A stretch of 64,000 nt of DNA from Eumeta japonica (Eukaryota > Arthropoda > Insecta > Lepidoptera > Psychidae): contig BGZK01000140.1 in the NCBI GenBank assembly GCA_005406025.1, forward strand, positions 434,001 to 498,000, read 5' to 3'. Below are positions 33,297-46,985 of the stretch, in pieces. The notes beneath the pieces are model-generated. The model searched no databases. It saw nothing but the letters and a program-made list of their open reading frames with translations, and was not told the origin of the DNA. Position 1 is the first letter of the stretch. Each line of letters opens with the position of its first letter. The position numbers and the translations under genes are program-made.

Positions 33297-35110
33297 TTAG
33301 AGTTATTACATACGGAATCCCTTATTTAACATGCTAAACAGGATGTAAAACAGCAATATGTTTTAGTTCAATACACCTATTCCACAATTTTGCTTTATTA
33401 CTATATAAAAATGCGTTGATCACGCTTTTACGTCGTCTACGACATCTGTCAAAGTCGTTTCCTAATAAATTTATAACCGTAAACTATAAACCAAACAGGG
33501 CGGCGGGCGATTCGATAATTTACGGCCGCCATTTCCCGCGGGGCGTGTTGTGCATTCATTCAAAATTATCGCCCCTAAAATATAAATCGGAATACGCGCG
33601 ACGATAGACGTATCCGAATGTAAATTTAACTAGATGTTTTCGATGTTCATTATTTTAAATGTAACACTTAACAAACTTATTTATGAAATAGCGCTACAGA
33701 CGTGGACTTGAAAAAAGAAATGGCGGACGAAGTATTGTTAAACAAAGATTCGCTCTCTTCAAAATAAATGAGATTGTTTTAATGTTACGAACCATAAACA
33801 CGCAATCATGCCTAGATAAGTCTACTGACGGTTTTTATGGTTTTATATGCTGGCAGATTCACGTTCGTGACGTTATCTCAAATGTCGTCCACATTCTCGT
33901 GATTAATTTAATTTTAGATGCAAGTTTTCAATTGAAAATATTTTTAAACAGATAATAGAAATACTCTTAGCTTACTCTATTAACAATGCAAATCCTTGAA
34001 ATCATCAAAATTTTAAAAACTAAAAATTGACTGCTAAAAATGCATAAAGAATCTAATTATGAAAAAAACGGCCAAGAGCATATTGGACCATGGTCAGTGT
34101 AGAGTCCAGTCAATAGGTTCACATTGCAAATCAGTCAATAGGTGCGTGTAGCACACAATGTGGACTGTATGAAATATTGAATTTGTCATCAGCTCGAAAT
34201 ACAATTTAGGATACCCACCGAAAGTGGTCTCTGCTTTTTGTCACACCTGAGAACTGGTTCTTCTTAATAATGAATATAATATCAAATCAACAAAGAAATA
34301 GTTGCTGTACCTGAAAAGACAACGAGAAAAGAAAAAACTGTGCGTGTTTTCACAGAGAAAATACTAAATAGTGCGAATAAAGCTTTTCCCATAGCGCAGT
34401 TAGTACATACAAATTTTGACAATAAATTCCAGAGCATTAGCTGTGGTTAAGTGCCGATGTACCCCCTTTATATGTAAAGTAAAACAATATTCAAGTTGAC
34501 ACAGCACTATTTGCACTCCACCATTGAGGCAAGGACAACTCAAATTTTTCAAATATTTAATTTGCTTACAGTACCTTTTTACGTGACTGCGAGATAGAAA
34601 AGACTAGGTTAAGTTTTTCACCGAGTACCTGGATATGCACTAGATATATATGAGGTTTATTTTATAAGACTATATAATCGAAAAATCCCGCGGGTGGATG
34701 GATTTTGATCAATGAGATATCAATAGATTTCGTTCCATTTTGTTATATTTTCTTCTGTAAAACCACAATGACGGTAGTAAAGCACATAATGGGGAGATGA
34801 AAAGAAAATTGCACACCGTATCTTGTGACACAGGTACCATATATTCTGAATAGGTATTTCAGAATCGTGATAATGTTTTCCTGAACCATTTTATAGATGC
34901 AACCTGAAATTTAATTATTATGTAACAATATATCAATGAAAGAAATTTATCATGAGTATTACAACGGAAAGCAAACTTGGTACATTATCAAAACGTTACT
35001 ATAAAAATAGTATAATAAAAAACATAATTAGAAATAAAAACTTGAATCAGAAACTTGAATCAGTCATCTAAAAAAATGGAAACAAGTTGATGTATAAAAC
35101 CATGCTATCA
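33297..35110. other. noncoding stretch
   Basis: A CpG-rich patch at about 33,490-33,605 carries GGCCGCCATTTCCCGCGGGG. Otherwise it is AT-rich with no gene or repeat that I can support. A CAGTCAATAGGT phrase is repeated near 34,108 and 34,131. Confidence 0.45.
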
Positions 35111-35111
35111 G

Positions 35112-35211
35112 ATATGATAATTATTTGCAGTCGGATGCATTAGATTAATGTTTCCTTAGTTGCTTCCACTTTAGCTGCGTGTGCGCATCCGATTGCAAAT
35201 ATTTGTCATAT
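35112..35211 (+). repeat. 27-bp-arm hairpin, RNA-like substitution pattern
   Basis: The left arm (35,112-35,138, beginning ATATGATAATTATTTGCAG) and right arm (35,185-35,211) pair over 27 positions with three differences. Two of the three become G-U pairs if the plus strand is transcribed, and one is a U-U mismatch. The loop is 46 nt. That pattern is what a structured RNA would tolerate, but three sites are very few. An old MITE palindrome is the alternative. Confidence 0.5.
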
Positions 35212-38200
35212 TGGACTAATGACTTTTTACATCATCTCGTTATCACCTTGTTGGTTCATTTTTGGTAATCGGTTTTTTATTTATATTTTTAATTAATTTT
35301 CAAGATGACATTAATTTCTCGTAATAAAAAGTATTATATTGTTTTACGCATTCAGAACAAACAACCTTGTTCTTATCTAATGACAAAACCGCTGAATGCG
35401 ACCCTACAATCTCTAAGGTTTCGATAAGTATTCATTTGTAGTGCCTCCGACTGCGCCTCAGCGGAAGTACTAAAGTAACATTTTTTAGGAAGACGCCCAT
35501 AATTTTTTCGTGTCTCCAACGTGGCCCCAATTTCGTCGCATTAGCCTTGCGCCTCGCGTCTGGCGGACTGTTCGCCAAATCGTCAAGTTTTTTTGTGCGC
35601 ACATGTGGCGTAAGTTGATACTTATAAGTCTTCCGAAACTCTAATACAGTTACTTAGAAATGAACTGTAAACTAGAACCATTGATGCGACGCGACAGATT
35701 TATTTTGTAGTCGTGTATTAAAGCGGCAAAGGGCTATTAGGGTCTACTTCCAAAGTTCGCAATCGGTTGGTTAAAATCGGGCAACACGAGGGTAACAGAA
35801 GAAAATTGAATTCTCATTTTACAGGGTGCCGTATCTATAGGGTGTCATTTGTAGGCCGTATACGCTACTTTTTGTTATTCGTTAGTCGTAAGATAAAAAC
35901 GAAAAAAATAATCGTAAGCAGAGTATAAAATAAGATAAAAAAACAGTTGTTCGTGGAACGCAAAATTAATTTTATAAGTGACTTTTTGTTAGCGGAAGAG
36001 GCCTTGAGAGTTAAGACTATTTTTTTTATATTCTCTTTTATAAATGAAACATAGTACTTTCAGAGATCCAATGAAATGTAGAAATACTGAGACGTAAAGA
36101 AAAACATTGTTAAGAGAACATCACGTTTTATAACATGTCTTTGTATTTATCATAGCCTATCCTCTGATTTAAATGAAATACTACAAAAAATAAACAAATT
36201 TTCGTAAATTCATAATCTGTATCTTATGAGTTATGCGCATTATGCAGGGGTCGGTGGCGGCCGGCTAAATAAGAATCGATAGATGCATTTTTAAGTTACA
36301 TGAAATTATACAAACCACTCACTCCCCGCTTTGGACACCATCGATGCTGGCCGTGCCACCTCATCGATGACATTTCGTTAGAAGCTTTGAACTGGGTGAA
36401 TGTGGAGAGGCTCCAACTTTACCGGTTATGAAATAAAGAGAATATGTGAAGAATCTGATGAAGAAATAGGTGCATTTCCGTGAGGGCGTGATAAAAATCT
36501 ATCATAACGATCAGCTTCGTATTTTAACGTCAATGAAGAAAACTAAGATTTTGTGGTACTGCTTTTATGACTGTGCAGAATTCTAAGACCATAGTAAGCC
36601 CTCAGAGAGAAAAAGGGTTGTAGCATACGCCAGACATACTCAGACTACGAAGCTTCACGGTTACCTATGGGCTTGCATTTTAGGTATAAAACCCTAGAAT
36701 TCCTCTAAAATGAAATCAACTTTACAAATTATCATGGAAATAGTTTTTTTTTTATAAGGTAAGATGTAATATGAAAGAAATCTTATCTAATCTTGCCTAC
36801 CTAACCTTATATTTCCCTCAATACACTTCGCCTGATTACCCAAATTTGTTCTTATTATTATATTTAGTGTAGACAGCGGGACAAAACGTTATAATGGTAT
36901 ATTCTTTGATTTTTTAAATTGACATGAGATTTTTCACTGACGCTCCATAAATGAGATTAATTCATAAATAACTCCTCATTATTTAAAAATTGTAGGCCTG
37001 GAAGACAAATGAACACAGTGACTTAGGTTTCCTTTAACACTTTGTTATCCCTATTAACATCGTGTGATAGTTAAATATTGGAATATGTATTGTATTATTA
37101 TTATATTGTAGTATTATTGTATTATAGAAATCTGAGAATCGATAATTAGGTGCATATTAATAAGCATTATAATCGGACTTATCGCAGGTCAATAATTACC
37201 AACTTAACATTTTCAAAAAATATCTCATAAAACTTTACAAAATCGTTCCCACCATACGGCGCGTAGCACCGGAAACGCGCGGTTTTATTTTATACCATGA
37301 TGACATGTGTCAAACGCGCATGTGCAGTGTTACCAGAGTTCGGAAGGAATTTGCCGCGAAATTGATGGCATCATTAGTCAGATGAAGTGGGTGTGTTTTT
37401 TTTTTCGCTCTCGGGATAATTTGGACCTCACGTAAGAAATAATAGAAAAACACCTAATATTCATTTCTACGTTGTGGTTTTAATTTTGTATTTTTATTGA
37501 ATTAAATTAAGCGTTGTCTTTGTACTTAAAGAATTACAATAGTTATAGAAAGTATTGTAAATAGTTATTTAAAAGCAAAGCCATGAAGTATTTGATTGTA
37601 GTTTTAATACATTTCTTTAGAGTTTAAACTAAATAAGACTCGTAAGCTAAAATTAAACCAGACATTGTTTGATAGACATTGTTGTAGTTTTTAAGGAAAA
37701 TAGTAACAAATGTATGGTTTGAATAGATCGATTAAAACGCCGCGCGGGGGCTGCAAGTACAAACTACCTAGGTAAATATAATGTAAAACAGGGCATATAT
37801 GCTGAAACCAAATTTTATGAGAAACGTTAAAATGGTTTAATAACTAAGTATTCGAGCTGTTTCATTCTCATTTCAATAAATACTGTAACTTGCAAAAATG
37901 CCATCCACAACGTAGGTATGCAAAACTATCCCGTATTCGGATGTGTCAAAGATGGCAGGTAAATACATTGTTCCTCAAGTAGTTTTCTCTTTTAAATTCG
38001 GTCATGGATGAAGCCTTTTAAGTTACATTTGGTCAAAGAAAAAAAAAGTAGGCAATTTCGAATCACTGCTGTATACTCGAACGTCTGAATTGGTCTATGA
38101 CTTCTTCATAATTCATTTCAGGGCTTGAATTTCTATTACCTAGCTATTTTGTACGTGCCAATGCTGCATACATTAACATTTTACGCACCTTACGCGTATC

Positions 38201-41200
38201 TACAATATTGAATGTAACGCAATTATAATAACCATGAATCTTCATAAGTTAAGAATTGAATCAAAATTGTATTTTCCTTCATTGAGAAAATTTAGAAAAT
38301 AGTATAATGCTCATGTAAGACTATTTAAATAATAATGTAAAAAATAGGGTTTTCGTAAAAGTTGTAAAATATGTCTTGCTTTGGAGCGTATAATAATCTT
38401 TATGTATTTTAAACTTCTATACAAATTACATATGATTTGTCGAAATATAAACATTATTGTTTTATCCATTTTTGTTTCGAAATTTATTTATTTGCAAAAT
38501 GCAATAAAATTCCTCAGCCTGCAAAATTACGAATCAAACGTTATTTCATAAACAAACTTGTAAAATAGAGAATAAAAAATGTCTATTGTCACCTAAAAAT
38601 ATGTATTGTGACCTAGTGTCCCCGTTAACCAGTGAAAAAAGGAAAACCTAGGCATTAACTGTATGCCTAAACGGTCCCATTAATATTGAAAGATCTTTTT
38701 TATATATCATTATGTATACAGATAATTTAAATACATGCCCAATAGTTTAAAGTCTATACAGTCCACCTGTAAATGTTAGGGCAATTTGGGATTCGTAAAA
38801 AAAGTTTAATCGGGTTCGGAATCACACCTTTGACGTAAAAAATTAAATCACACGCCGCTCGCTCCAAAAGATCGCCACGACTTCGAAATCCATTAGACCC
38901 GACGAAGTTTTTTTTTATTAAGATTTTGGATCCCGAAAGAATTTTGATACAATTCGGGAGTTCGAAAAAATCCTAATACGTAGATTATTTTTGAAATCAC
39001 TTTAATGGTTAAAGTTGAAATTAATAAAAATATTTTAGATAATACACATTGTTATTTTTTAGTTAAGTATGAAAATAAACAAAACGAGTCCGTTGGTTTT
39101 ACTACTTTTGCTGACGTGAAAAAAGAATAAACTTTTGTATTACTGACTCACTCTGATTAGTCGTCTTATATTTATATATATACATGTAAATTATTTTAAT
39201 TCAATATAATTATGTAATTCGTATGATAATATACTTCACGCATGCTTATGATATATATGTTACAAATGTCGCCTTTTGTATTTTCATAAATCCCCGTAAT
39301 ATCTTGTTGCACAATAGGCGCGGGCGCCGCAGGTGTTTGAGCAAAAAACGAAAGGATTCGCCGCACGCACCTGCATTCTCGTACCCCGCCCTTCCCACCG
39401 TACCCCGGGATTTTTTCGCCCTTAAGACCCGAGATCAGGTGTATTCTGGGCCTATGACGAATTTCCTCTCTGTGTCAATTGGCTTTGCGTCGCATTATCG
39501 CGTAGCTACTCAATAGAATGTCGGTAATTGTATAGCCGTATTCGTGATAGATTTCAAATTTTTGCCGTTGCAGTTTATAAAATATGACGTTCGTGGTTAC
39601 GCGAGGTAAGGGCAAAGTTTTTTTTTACAAATCACACGTTAACATTTAACATTTTTTTTCGTCACAAGATCTTTTCACAACTAGTATCGTCCGTTTACTG
39701 GCATTCGAAGCCTTATTGAAATGTACTTGGTATAATTTAATCAATTCTCCCTATCGGTTCCATTCTCTACTTACAAAATTTGGATTCGATATTAGTCACA
39801 AGCACAATAAAATGTCGGCAAAATATAAACATAACCAAATTTTCGACAATAAAACGAACTACAAGCTATTGTTTATTTCAAAATAGAACTATGTACATTT
39901 GTATTTTTGGTATTTGTATTAACACACTTTTATAAATCGTGAAACGACTTAATATTATTTAGTTCCTTTTAGCTTAATGAAAATAAGTAATATTACAGAC
40001 CTAAATTCGGAAAAGTCTTTTATGTTTAAACGTTTTGTTGATTAGATTGGACCCACGTATGTTGCACGTCTGGCAAGCGGAGCGTTCAGGTAATGCTCTA
40101 CTCTCGCCTTACAAAAATCGAACTATTTTTTGAACTTAAAATTTTTTCATGTTACTCATAATATACTTACAGACTTATATAAATGCACGAATGACAAAAA
40201 AAAACATTCGTACTAATATATATATACCTATGTAAAAATTGAACGACCGCTATGAGGCGTGCAATTTTGGGTTTTCGGAAATATTTGATTCTTTTCAGTT
40301 TATCTAAAAATATTTATTATAATCTTATTTTAATACTTAAGTTTATTAGCACCTTTACGTATAATAAAGAACAGTTTCAGAGCCGGAACTAAAATTTTGA
40401 ACCATAATATAACCTCAAGAATAATATTATTTTTTTTTCCGATTTACGTGGAAGATGGATACAAACTATAACATGAAACTGGCATACATAACTCAGATTA
40501 AATCAGAATATAGGTTAGTTCCTTTCTGCATATCTACGGACAATAAATCAACAGTGCCACTAGATGATCGTAGCCCGAGCGCCTGGACACTTGGGATGAC
40601 GCGTCGGAAGGGGCGAGTTCCCGCGTAAACTGACTATTCCTCAGACTGTCCCGGCGTTTACAAACATATTAAAGATTTAATTACTTAACAAACATGGGAA
40701 AAATTTTACTTAAAAGGAGGGTGTCCATCCATATTTTATTAGATCTCACTAAAGAGTGTATGATTTTTAATTAAAAAAAAGTCTCACTTAATTAATGCAC
40801 GTTTACATAATTAAAAATTTTGCGCGTGGCGTGTCACGAACCGGTGACGAAACATTTTTAAAATAAAATCGTTAAAAAAAAAATAAAAAAAAATGTATAA
40901 CCGAGTAAAAATTTTCCAACAAAAATTTGAATAAATATCATAAGGGAAATGATATCATCGGTACGGTACGATGACGTAACACAGAAGTGTCTGAAGGCTC
41001 GCCCGGTTTCGATCACCCTATCGACTGGAGCTATAAGAACTTCGACAATGCTAGAGGCGGTACTTTGAATTTTGCAACATAGCTTAACTTAGCTTGTCCT
41101 AATTTTTTTAGGTCGTGCAATAACAAAATAATATTACAACAGATTACGGTAAAATAAAGGTCATTGTAAATGAAAATAAAGCATTTAATTTTATTCTGAT

Positions 41201-41494
41201 CTCGACATATTTTAAATGGCATACTAACATCCGGTTGTTGTTATAAAATTCATCGATAAGGTCAATGACAATCGACCTCGTGACAGAAAAATAATGGGCG
41301 ATATATTCAATTTCGTTTACATATTATATTACTTCATCTTTAGGATGACATCTACCAATATATCGTAAATTCTATAGAACAGATAGATCTTTGACGTTTT
41401 AGGTACTTATATATGCATTAAACTTTAATACACTGTCAATAATCGATCAATAGCGTTATTGACGTTATTTTCTTTTTAGTTTAGGAAAGTTTCA
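35212..41494. other. long AT-rich interval, no gene seen
   Basis: I find no convincing exon, RNA gene or element apart from the small repeat at 35,950-36,020 noted elsewhere. CpG-rich spots occur at 35,520-35,580 and at 39,310-39,430 (CGCGGGCGCCGCAGGTG). The latter hosts a 97-codon plus-strand frame (39,223-39,516) without domains. A segment at 40,180-40,260 resembles a repeat end. Poly-T and poly-A runs are frequent. Confidence 0.45.
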
Positions 41495-41815
41495 GTGCCA
41501 AACCTCCTCTTCATCAAATATCCTATTCTTTCATAAAAGTCTGGAGCACACTCGTGATTGGAGTTGAGAGTGCTCAAAGTCGGCGGTGATCTTCTACTCT
41601 CCGGTAACCTGTATGCTCAACAAATCTCATAAGTGTATGTAGGGTGAAGGGAACAGTTATTTTTAGGAAGAAATATCTGATGGCGGTGGACTGGACCACC
41701 ATAACTCTCAAGTTGCGACTTCACACTTGAATTTTATGATAGTGTAGTATCATAACTTTCAGGCTGGCCTATTTTCGTGCTGGTGCCGAATCGGTCACAG
41801 CATAGCGTTACCAAA
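41495..41815 (+). mobile_element. SINE/LINE-3'-like dispersed repeat, family A copy 3
   Basis: It shares AGGAAGAAATATCTGATGGC, GACTGGACCACCATAACTCTC, TTGCGACTTCACAC, GTAGTATC and AGGCTGGCCTATTTTCGTGC with the other family A copies. The left part is the most diverged and its start is uncertain. It is non-coding. Confidence 0.5.
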
Positions 41816-41924
41816 TTATTTTTTTAAATTGGTCTAAAAATAATCGAATGAAAAACGTGATAAAAGTTAGCTATGACGGTAGATCCTTGCAAAATTTCGG
41901 AGCAAATCAGAAACTATTCTCACA

Positions 41925-42075
41925 TGGGGTGGCGCGAGAGGGGTGCAAGGGGATGCACTTGGACCCCTCTGATTTTGCCTATTTAGGAAGAAAAAACACC
42001 GAAAAAATAGATAAATAAAACATGTAGTATTAATATGCACCCCCCTGAAAACAATTGTGCCGGAGCCCATGTACA
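41925..42075. mobile_element. possible hAT-like MITE remnant
   Basis: ACATGGGGTGGCGCGAGAGG on the left and, reverse-complemented, ACATGGGCTCCGGCACAATT on the right share their outermost ends, and both carry inner GGGGTGCA-type sequence. I see no matching target duplication, so this is tentative. The 69-codon minus-strand frame across it is a shadow. Confidence 0.35.
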
Positions 42076-42286
42076 CCTGAATATAATGATAAAAGCTCGG
42101 AAGATATCGCTCATGAAGGTGATTAGAAATGATAATGGATCTATATTTAACGATGACAATTGGATGAATAAATTTTGAAAAAAATTATTGTATTTCGAAA
42201 GCGTTTTGGCATGTGAGGAAATAGTGGTAGTGAAAAATGGGAACCGGTTACTTTTTTAACACGCTTTTATTTTATATAGCGTTTCT

Positions 42287-42600
42287 GAGGAGCAAACGAG
42301 CATGCTAGCCACCAGAGATTAGTTAGGTGGTTACCGTTGTCCATGGACACTCGTGACCCCCAGTGGAGTTTCCAGTGCTTTGTCGTCTTATTGAATAGGA
42401 ACAGGATACCTTATGGAGGAGGGAGGGGAGTGGGATGATGGAGGGGAAGTAGGTCACCGGAGCTCTCACTCATTGGACGAAACGATATAGCGGAAGCTGT
42501 TAATTCACCTCCGTATTCTATGCCATGAGGCCGTGTTGTCTCACCGGTGGAGCAGGCCCATTTTCGTGCTGCACCCAAATTGACCACAATAATTGAACAT
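42287..42600 (+). mobile_element. SINE/LINE-3'-like dispersed repeat, family A copy 4
   Basis: This is the best preserved family A copy: GCAAACGAGCATGCTAGCCA, GGTGGTTACCGTTGTCCATG, GACACTCGTGACCCCCAGTG, GGGAGGGGAGTGGGATGATG, CTCTCACTCATTGGACGA, GCGGAAGCTG, ACCTCCGTATTCTATG, TCACCGGTGGAGCAGGCCCA and TTTTCGTGCTGCA. The overlapping frames (70 codons minus, 94 codons plus) extend from it into unique DNA and show no domain. Confidence 0.68.
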
Positions 42601-43169
42601 TTGGACGTTGATGAAATCACCATGGAATTAAAGCCTGATTTATATCTATGTCCGAAAATGAATAAAAACGACCACCTTCTTTTTTATATGTACGAAGTTC
42701 TGACACTGTTTGTGATTATAAAAGTCCGATGGGTACACGTGGCGAGAATCGATATATGTCAATCGTACACGGGGAGATACAGGAAGAAGATATTAATGTC
42801 ATACAAGTCCTATGCGATTGACGTATTTTGACTTGCGTCTTTCGTATGTATTACTCGCGATTTGTATATTATATCAAAAAAAAAAATGCGGTCTCTGTCG
42901 TTTATCTTCTTTGTCTCCGAACATCGTATCCGTCTATTTCTCGCACTACACTGTACGGAAACCTCGGCGATGAATCGTGGCAGTTGAATAGGTTTTTTTT
43001 TAAAAGTACGAGTGATATTTCTTCCCGCCTTCGAAATGTATTTACGTCACGAGATATTTTTCACCTGACGCAAACAGACATACAGACATAATATACAGAA
43101 GAACGATAGAGAGGTAGATCAATTTTTTTTCGGTTTTCCGACATAACTTAATAAAAAAAAAAGAAAAAA

Positions 43170-43460
43170 ATTGTCATTGCAACCGAAACGCATCAACTAC
43201 CGGCGTGCTAACGGCCGCCGGCGCAGGCGCCGCGTTTACAGCGCGCACGTTTATGAAGGTGCGCGTCGTAAATGTGCATATTTTTTTCCTCTTTATTTAT
43301 TTTTTTTTGTTGAAGCTTCATTAATCCGCACGCAGCCGCGTCGCGTCACGGGGCGGCGGCGCCGTCTCCGCTGGACCATTGCCACTGGTATCGCTCTGTT
43401 TGCGCATTGCACATCTGGGAGCGATGACGTGCTCGTATCACGTGAAAGACGTAACCGTAA
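43170..43460. promoter_or_regulatory. CpG-rich patch
   Basis: CpG-dense blocks at 43,200-43,270 and 43,320-43,450 (CGGCCGCCGGCGCAGGCGCC and GTCACGGGGCGGCGGCGCCG) surround a T-rich run. A 141-codon plus-strand frame (43,171-43,596) covers the patch and is very rich in Arg, as expected from reading CpG-rich DNA. It lacks known domains, so I treat it as composition. A real exon here would need transcript support. Confidence 0.3.
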
Positions 43461-46400
43461 CGACTATACAAGGAATAATATTCTCTGTCGTTTAGATTTT
43501 AAGGTAGATATTGAATCGTATGTACAAAATCCTCGAGTTACGAACACCTGTTTCAAAGCATGGGGCTCACATACGATGCTTTCAATTTTTAAATAAATAG
43601 AAACTCTATAATCTCAATATAAAGCCTATTTTAGAATGCCCGTTCTCGAAAACTGCATTCCAGTTTCGTGGGGTTGCTCGCATAAATTATCGACGTCCCG
43701 CTCGGACATCATACGCGGCGAGTGTTTCCGTTTCACTCTAAGCGTTTGTTTTTGTTTCGGGTGCAGAACGTTCGGGCGCATACGAAACAAGTGCCGAGTG
43801 CCTCCCCGTCTGCGAATTCGTTCGATGATCCATTACGAGGATTTCTTCCTTTTTATTTCGTAAACGCATGCGCGATATTATATGACATAAGGATTTATTT
43901 TAATACGATACAGATACTTTTAATTATTATTATTATCACCATGATTGAACCGACCCGCGATGCAGTGAGCGGTGACAACCCTCGTACCAGATACCATCGA
44001 TCGTTTTATTTTTTATTCATAATCTTTTGGCTCGAATTGTTTATTGAAATATTATGTTTTTAATTTTATCACTGACATATATATTAAAGGCGGGCAATGA
44101 AACCCCAAAAATAGGTCTCCCGAGGTCTGGTGTCAAAACTAGAAATTGGCACCGCAGTGAATATATGCAGAGCGAGGTGTTCGGTTGACAAAATAAAAAT
44201 GCCGAATAGTACCGTAACAAAGCGTACAAATTGCATTCCAAAATGTACACAAATAAAAGATGCAGTTTCTTATCATCGGTTAATTGTGATTTTTTTTTCA
44301 TTATTTTATTTATATTAAACTCCAAAAAATTTAAAAATCGCGCAGGTGTCGTTGTAGCTGTCACTCGATAAATTTAATTTGGTATAAATGACTTTTGTCC
44401 TTTATCGCGTTCGTTTTTATAATTTAAAATATTCTTATGAGCATATCCTTATTATCCATATCAATATATTTTATTGAAATTTGTATAAAAAAATATTTAT
44501 AAATTTATATTTATTATTACATAGGCCGACCAAAAGTAATGGTTATATCGTAATGATATCAACAATAAAAATGGTCCTTCTATACCTACTGTTATTTTTA
44601 ATTTTGAATACATTATAGTCCATTATGTAATTAAAAAAGCATTTGAAAGTAAAGTTTGTGTATGTAAATTATTTTCGTATTTTATCGGTTTCGTATCGCA
44701 TCGATTTAGAACCAAATATATGACGTCTAATTACTTATCACTTTCATTTTTTTTTTCTAATTAAGTAATAACGAAAAATGCTTAAGTGTCGCATTTTATT
44801 CATCGAGAAATAATAGGTACATATAAAAATACGTAGTAAAAATGTATATACATATTACATGTTTGTTGTTATTTTGTTACATTGTAAGTACCTACTTTTA
44901 AGTTTGTAATATCGAATTCACATCAAATAAATCCTTGATCAAACTCACTTCACCATATTTATATTCGATTCCGGAAAAAATCTAGCGTAATGGCATTAAA
45001 GCGCGAGACAGCTCGTGGCGCCTCGGCGGCAGCCGGCGGCGCCTGCCGACCTCGCCCCCCGCACTTCCGCTCCCTCCTGGCATCTCCTAAAGCTATGTTG
45101 ACTTAACGAAATAAACTTTAAGTCTACTCTCACAAGGTATATTATCAAAGAATAGCGTGCGATAGTGTATTCCTATGGCGAAGCCGAATTCCCGGACACC
45201 TCGGGGAGAAAAATCGTTCGACAAGAACGGTGTGTTAACGCATGCGATCGTCTATAGAGATTTGCGAATATTTTATTTTGCATTAATACGACTGCCGACG
45301 GTAGAGAGCGTAACGACAGGTTCTATAAAATTGAAGCTCTTTTTTCTAAATCCCACTAATCCGATAAGTATTTTCAGAGTGAAATCATACTAAATAACTG
45401 AACAATCATCACTTGTCAATAAACCTAAGGTAGGAGTCGACAAAGCCAAAGTGAATAAATGCGTGTTCTCTATTACATTTGATATTTACATCGGTGACGT
45501 ATATTGTATATAACTAGTGTCGAATCATTGTAAAGTCTGTCTGACCTATATCGAAAAATTGTACAGGCCCTCGCAGACGCGAAAACATGTCGTTGGAAAA
45601 TATTAATGTACAGTACTTAACAAAGAACATTAATTAGTCTCATAAAAAGAGTTACAAATATTTAATAATATTATGCATGTGTCCATCATAACTTCTTCCA
45701 ACCTTAACTAAACACGAACGTTAAGTAGGTATGTACATGATATGATGTCGTGTTAAAGATATTTAGTGTCGAAGCATCTAATATAGACACATGTCGCGTC
45801 GTATTAGTTTATTCAATTTTTTGCGAGTTATCTCAACTTCTCAAACCGATTGTATCGTGTGACCAAAAAATAAAATCGTTTTTTAGATTAAACGTGTTGC
45901 ATAGCTTTCAAGAAAATACCAATTTTTTTTCACGTGATCTCACTGCCATTATTGCAACTTTAATGTCTAATCTATAATGCAATCACTTAACTGTGGCTAT
46001 TTTTTTAAGCGTAAATTAAAATTTCGCCTTATAAAATATTTTAAAGTGCAGAAGATGCCATTTCAAATACTAATTTGCCGCTATTTCACTTAAAGCTCTA
46101 TTCCAATATACCCGATAAATATCATCAGTCTGTGTCAATTCGAATATGCAGGATTTTTCGAAAATAGAGAACGTGATTTAATTGTTACTCTCAGTTTCCA
46201 TGAGTTACCATAAAGTGATGTGGTTTCATCAACAATCTTATCACAGTGTGGTCTTTTCGTTGTTTATTGACGTTGATGCCGCAAGAAAAGACAAAGAAGT
46301 TCATTTCTTATTCCAAGGTTATTCCAAAAGCAGACCACATCAAATAACAAATGATGAAAATAATAGTGGAATTAGTTGAAAAAAAAATGACAATTTAAAA

Positions 46401-46985
46401 CACTTTTATCTCCGTTATTTATAAAAAAATTTATAAAATAATTGCGCCTAACTTTTAATTAAATATTTAATTAGGGAAATGAAAATGTATAAATAACTCT
46501 TCTAATGAAAGTCATATTTGATTCGCAAGTTATAAATAATAGCTACGCTGGTGAAGTTTATGAAAGTATTTTAAGGACTTGCAGTGAGCACCCAGCACTT
46601 TTTCTCCTAACCCGACTTATACAATGCAGAGATATTTAAAAAAAATTGGAAAATACAATAGTGCACGTCTCGTATTGTTCCCATTTAATTTTGATAAGAA
46701 ACAAGAGACATTTTTTTGATAGTAAAGGACTCAAATATTGAGTTGTGTAAAATTTTTAATATTTGTTTCATGTGGAATATATTATCGCAACTATTACAAC
46801 TCAATCTCTTGAAACAGATGGTAATAAAGATCACTTACCATTGCAAGCCGTAACTATTTGTGAGAGTTTTTTTAGTTTATTAGATTATGTATTTAATTAA
46901 TTGTAATTTAACGACACCGAAATACACAGCCATTTCCAATAGTTAATTCTACATATTGTAATTCTAAAGCTAATAAAATAAAAAA
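43461..46985. other. noncoding stretch with small CpG patches
   Basis: CpG patches lie at 43,630-43,830 and 45,000-45,080 (CGGCGGCAGCCGGCGGCGCC). Frames of 75-113 codons near 43.6-44.4 kb overlap on both strands without domains. From 44,400 to 46,980 the DNA is AT-rich. No gene is supported. Confidence 0.45.

Noticed and set aside
43171..43596. 141-codon plus-strand frame rich in arginine
   Set aside because: It covers a CpG-dense patch where Arg and Ala codons are expected and stops are rare. There is no domain, no splice context and poly-Phe from a T run. It is kept only as part of the CpG patch.
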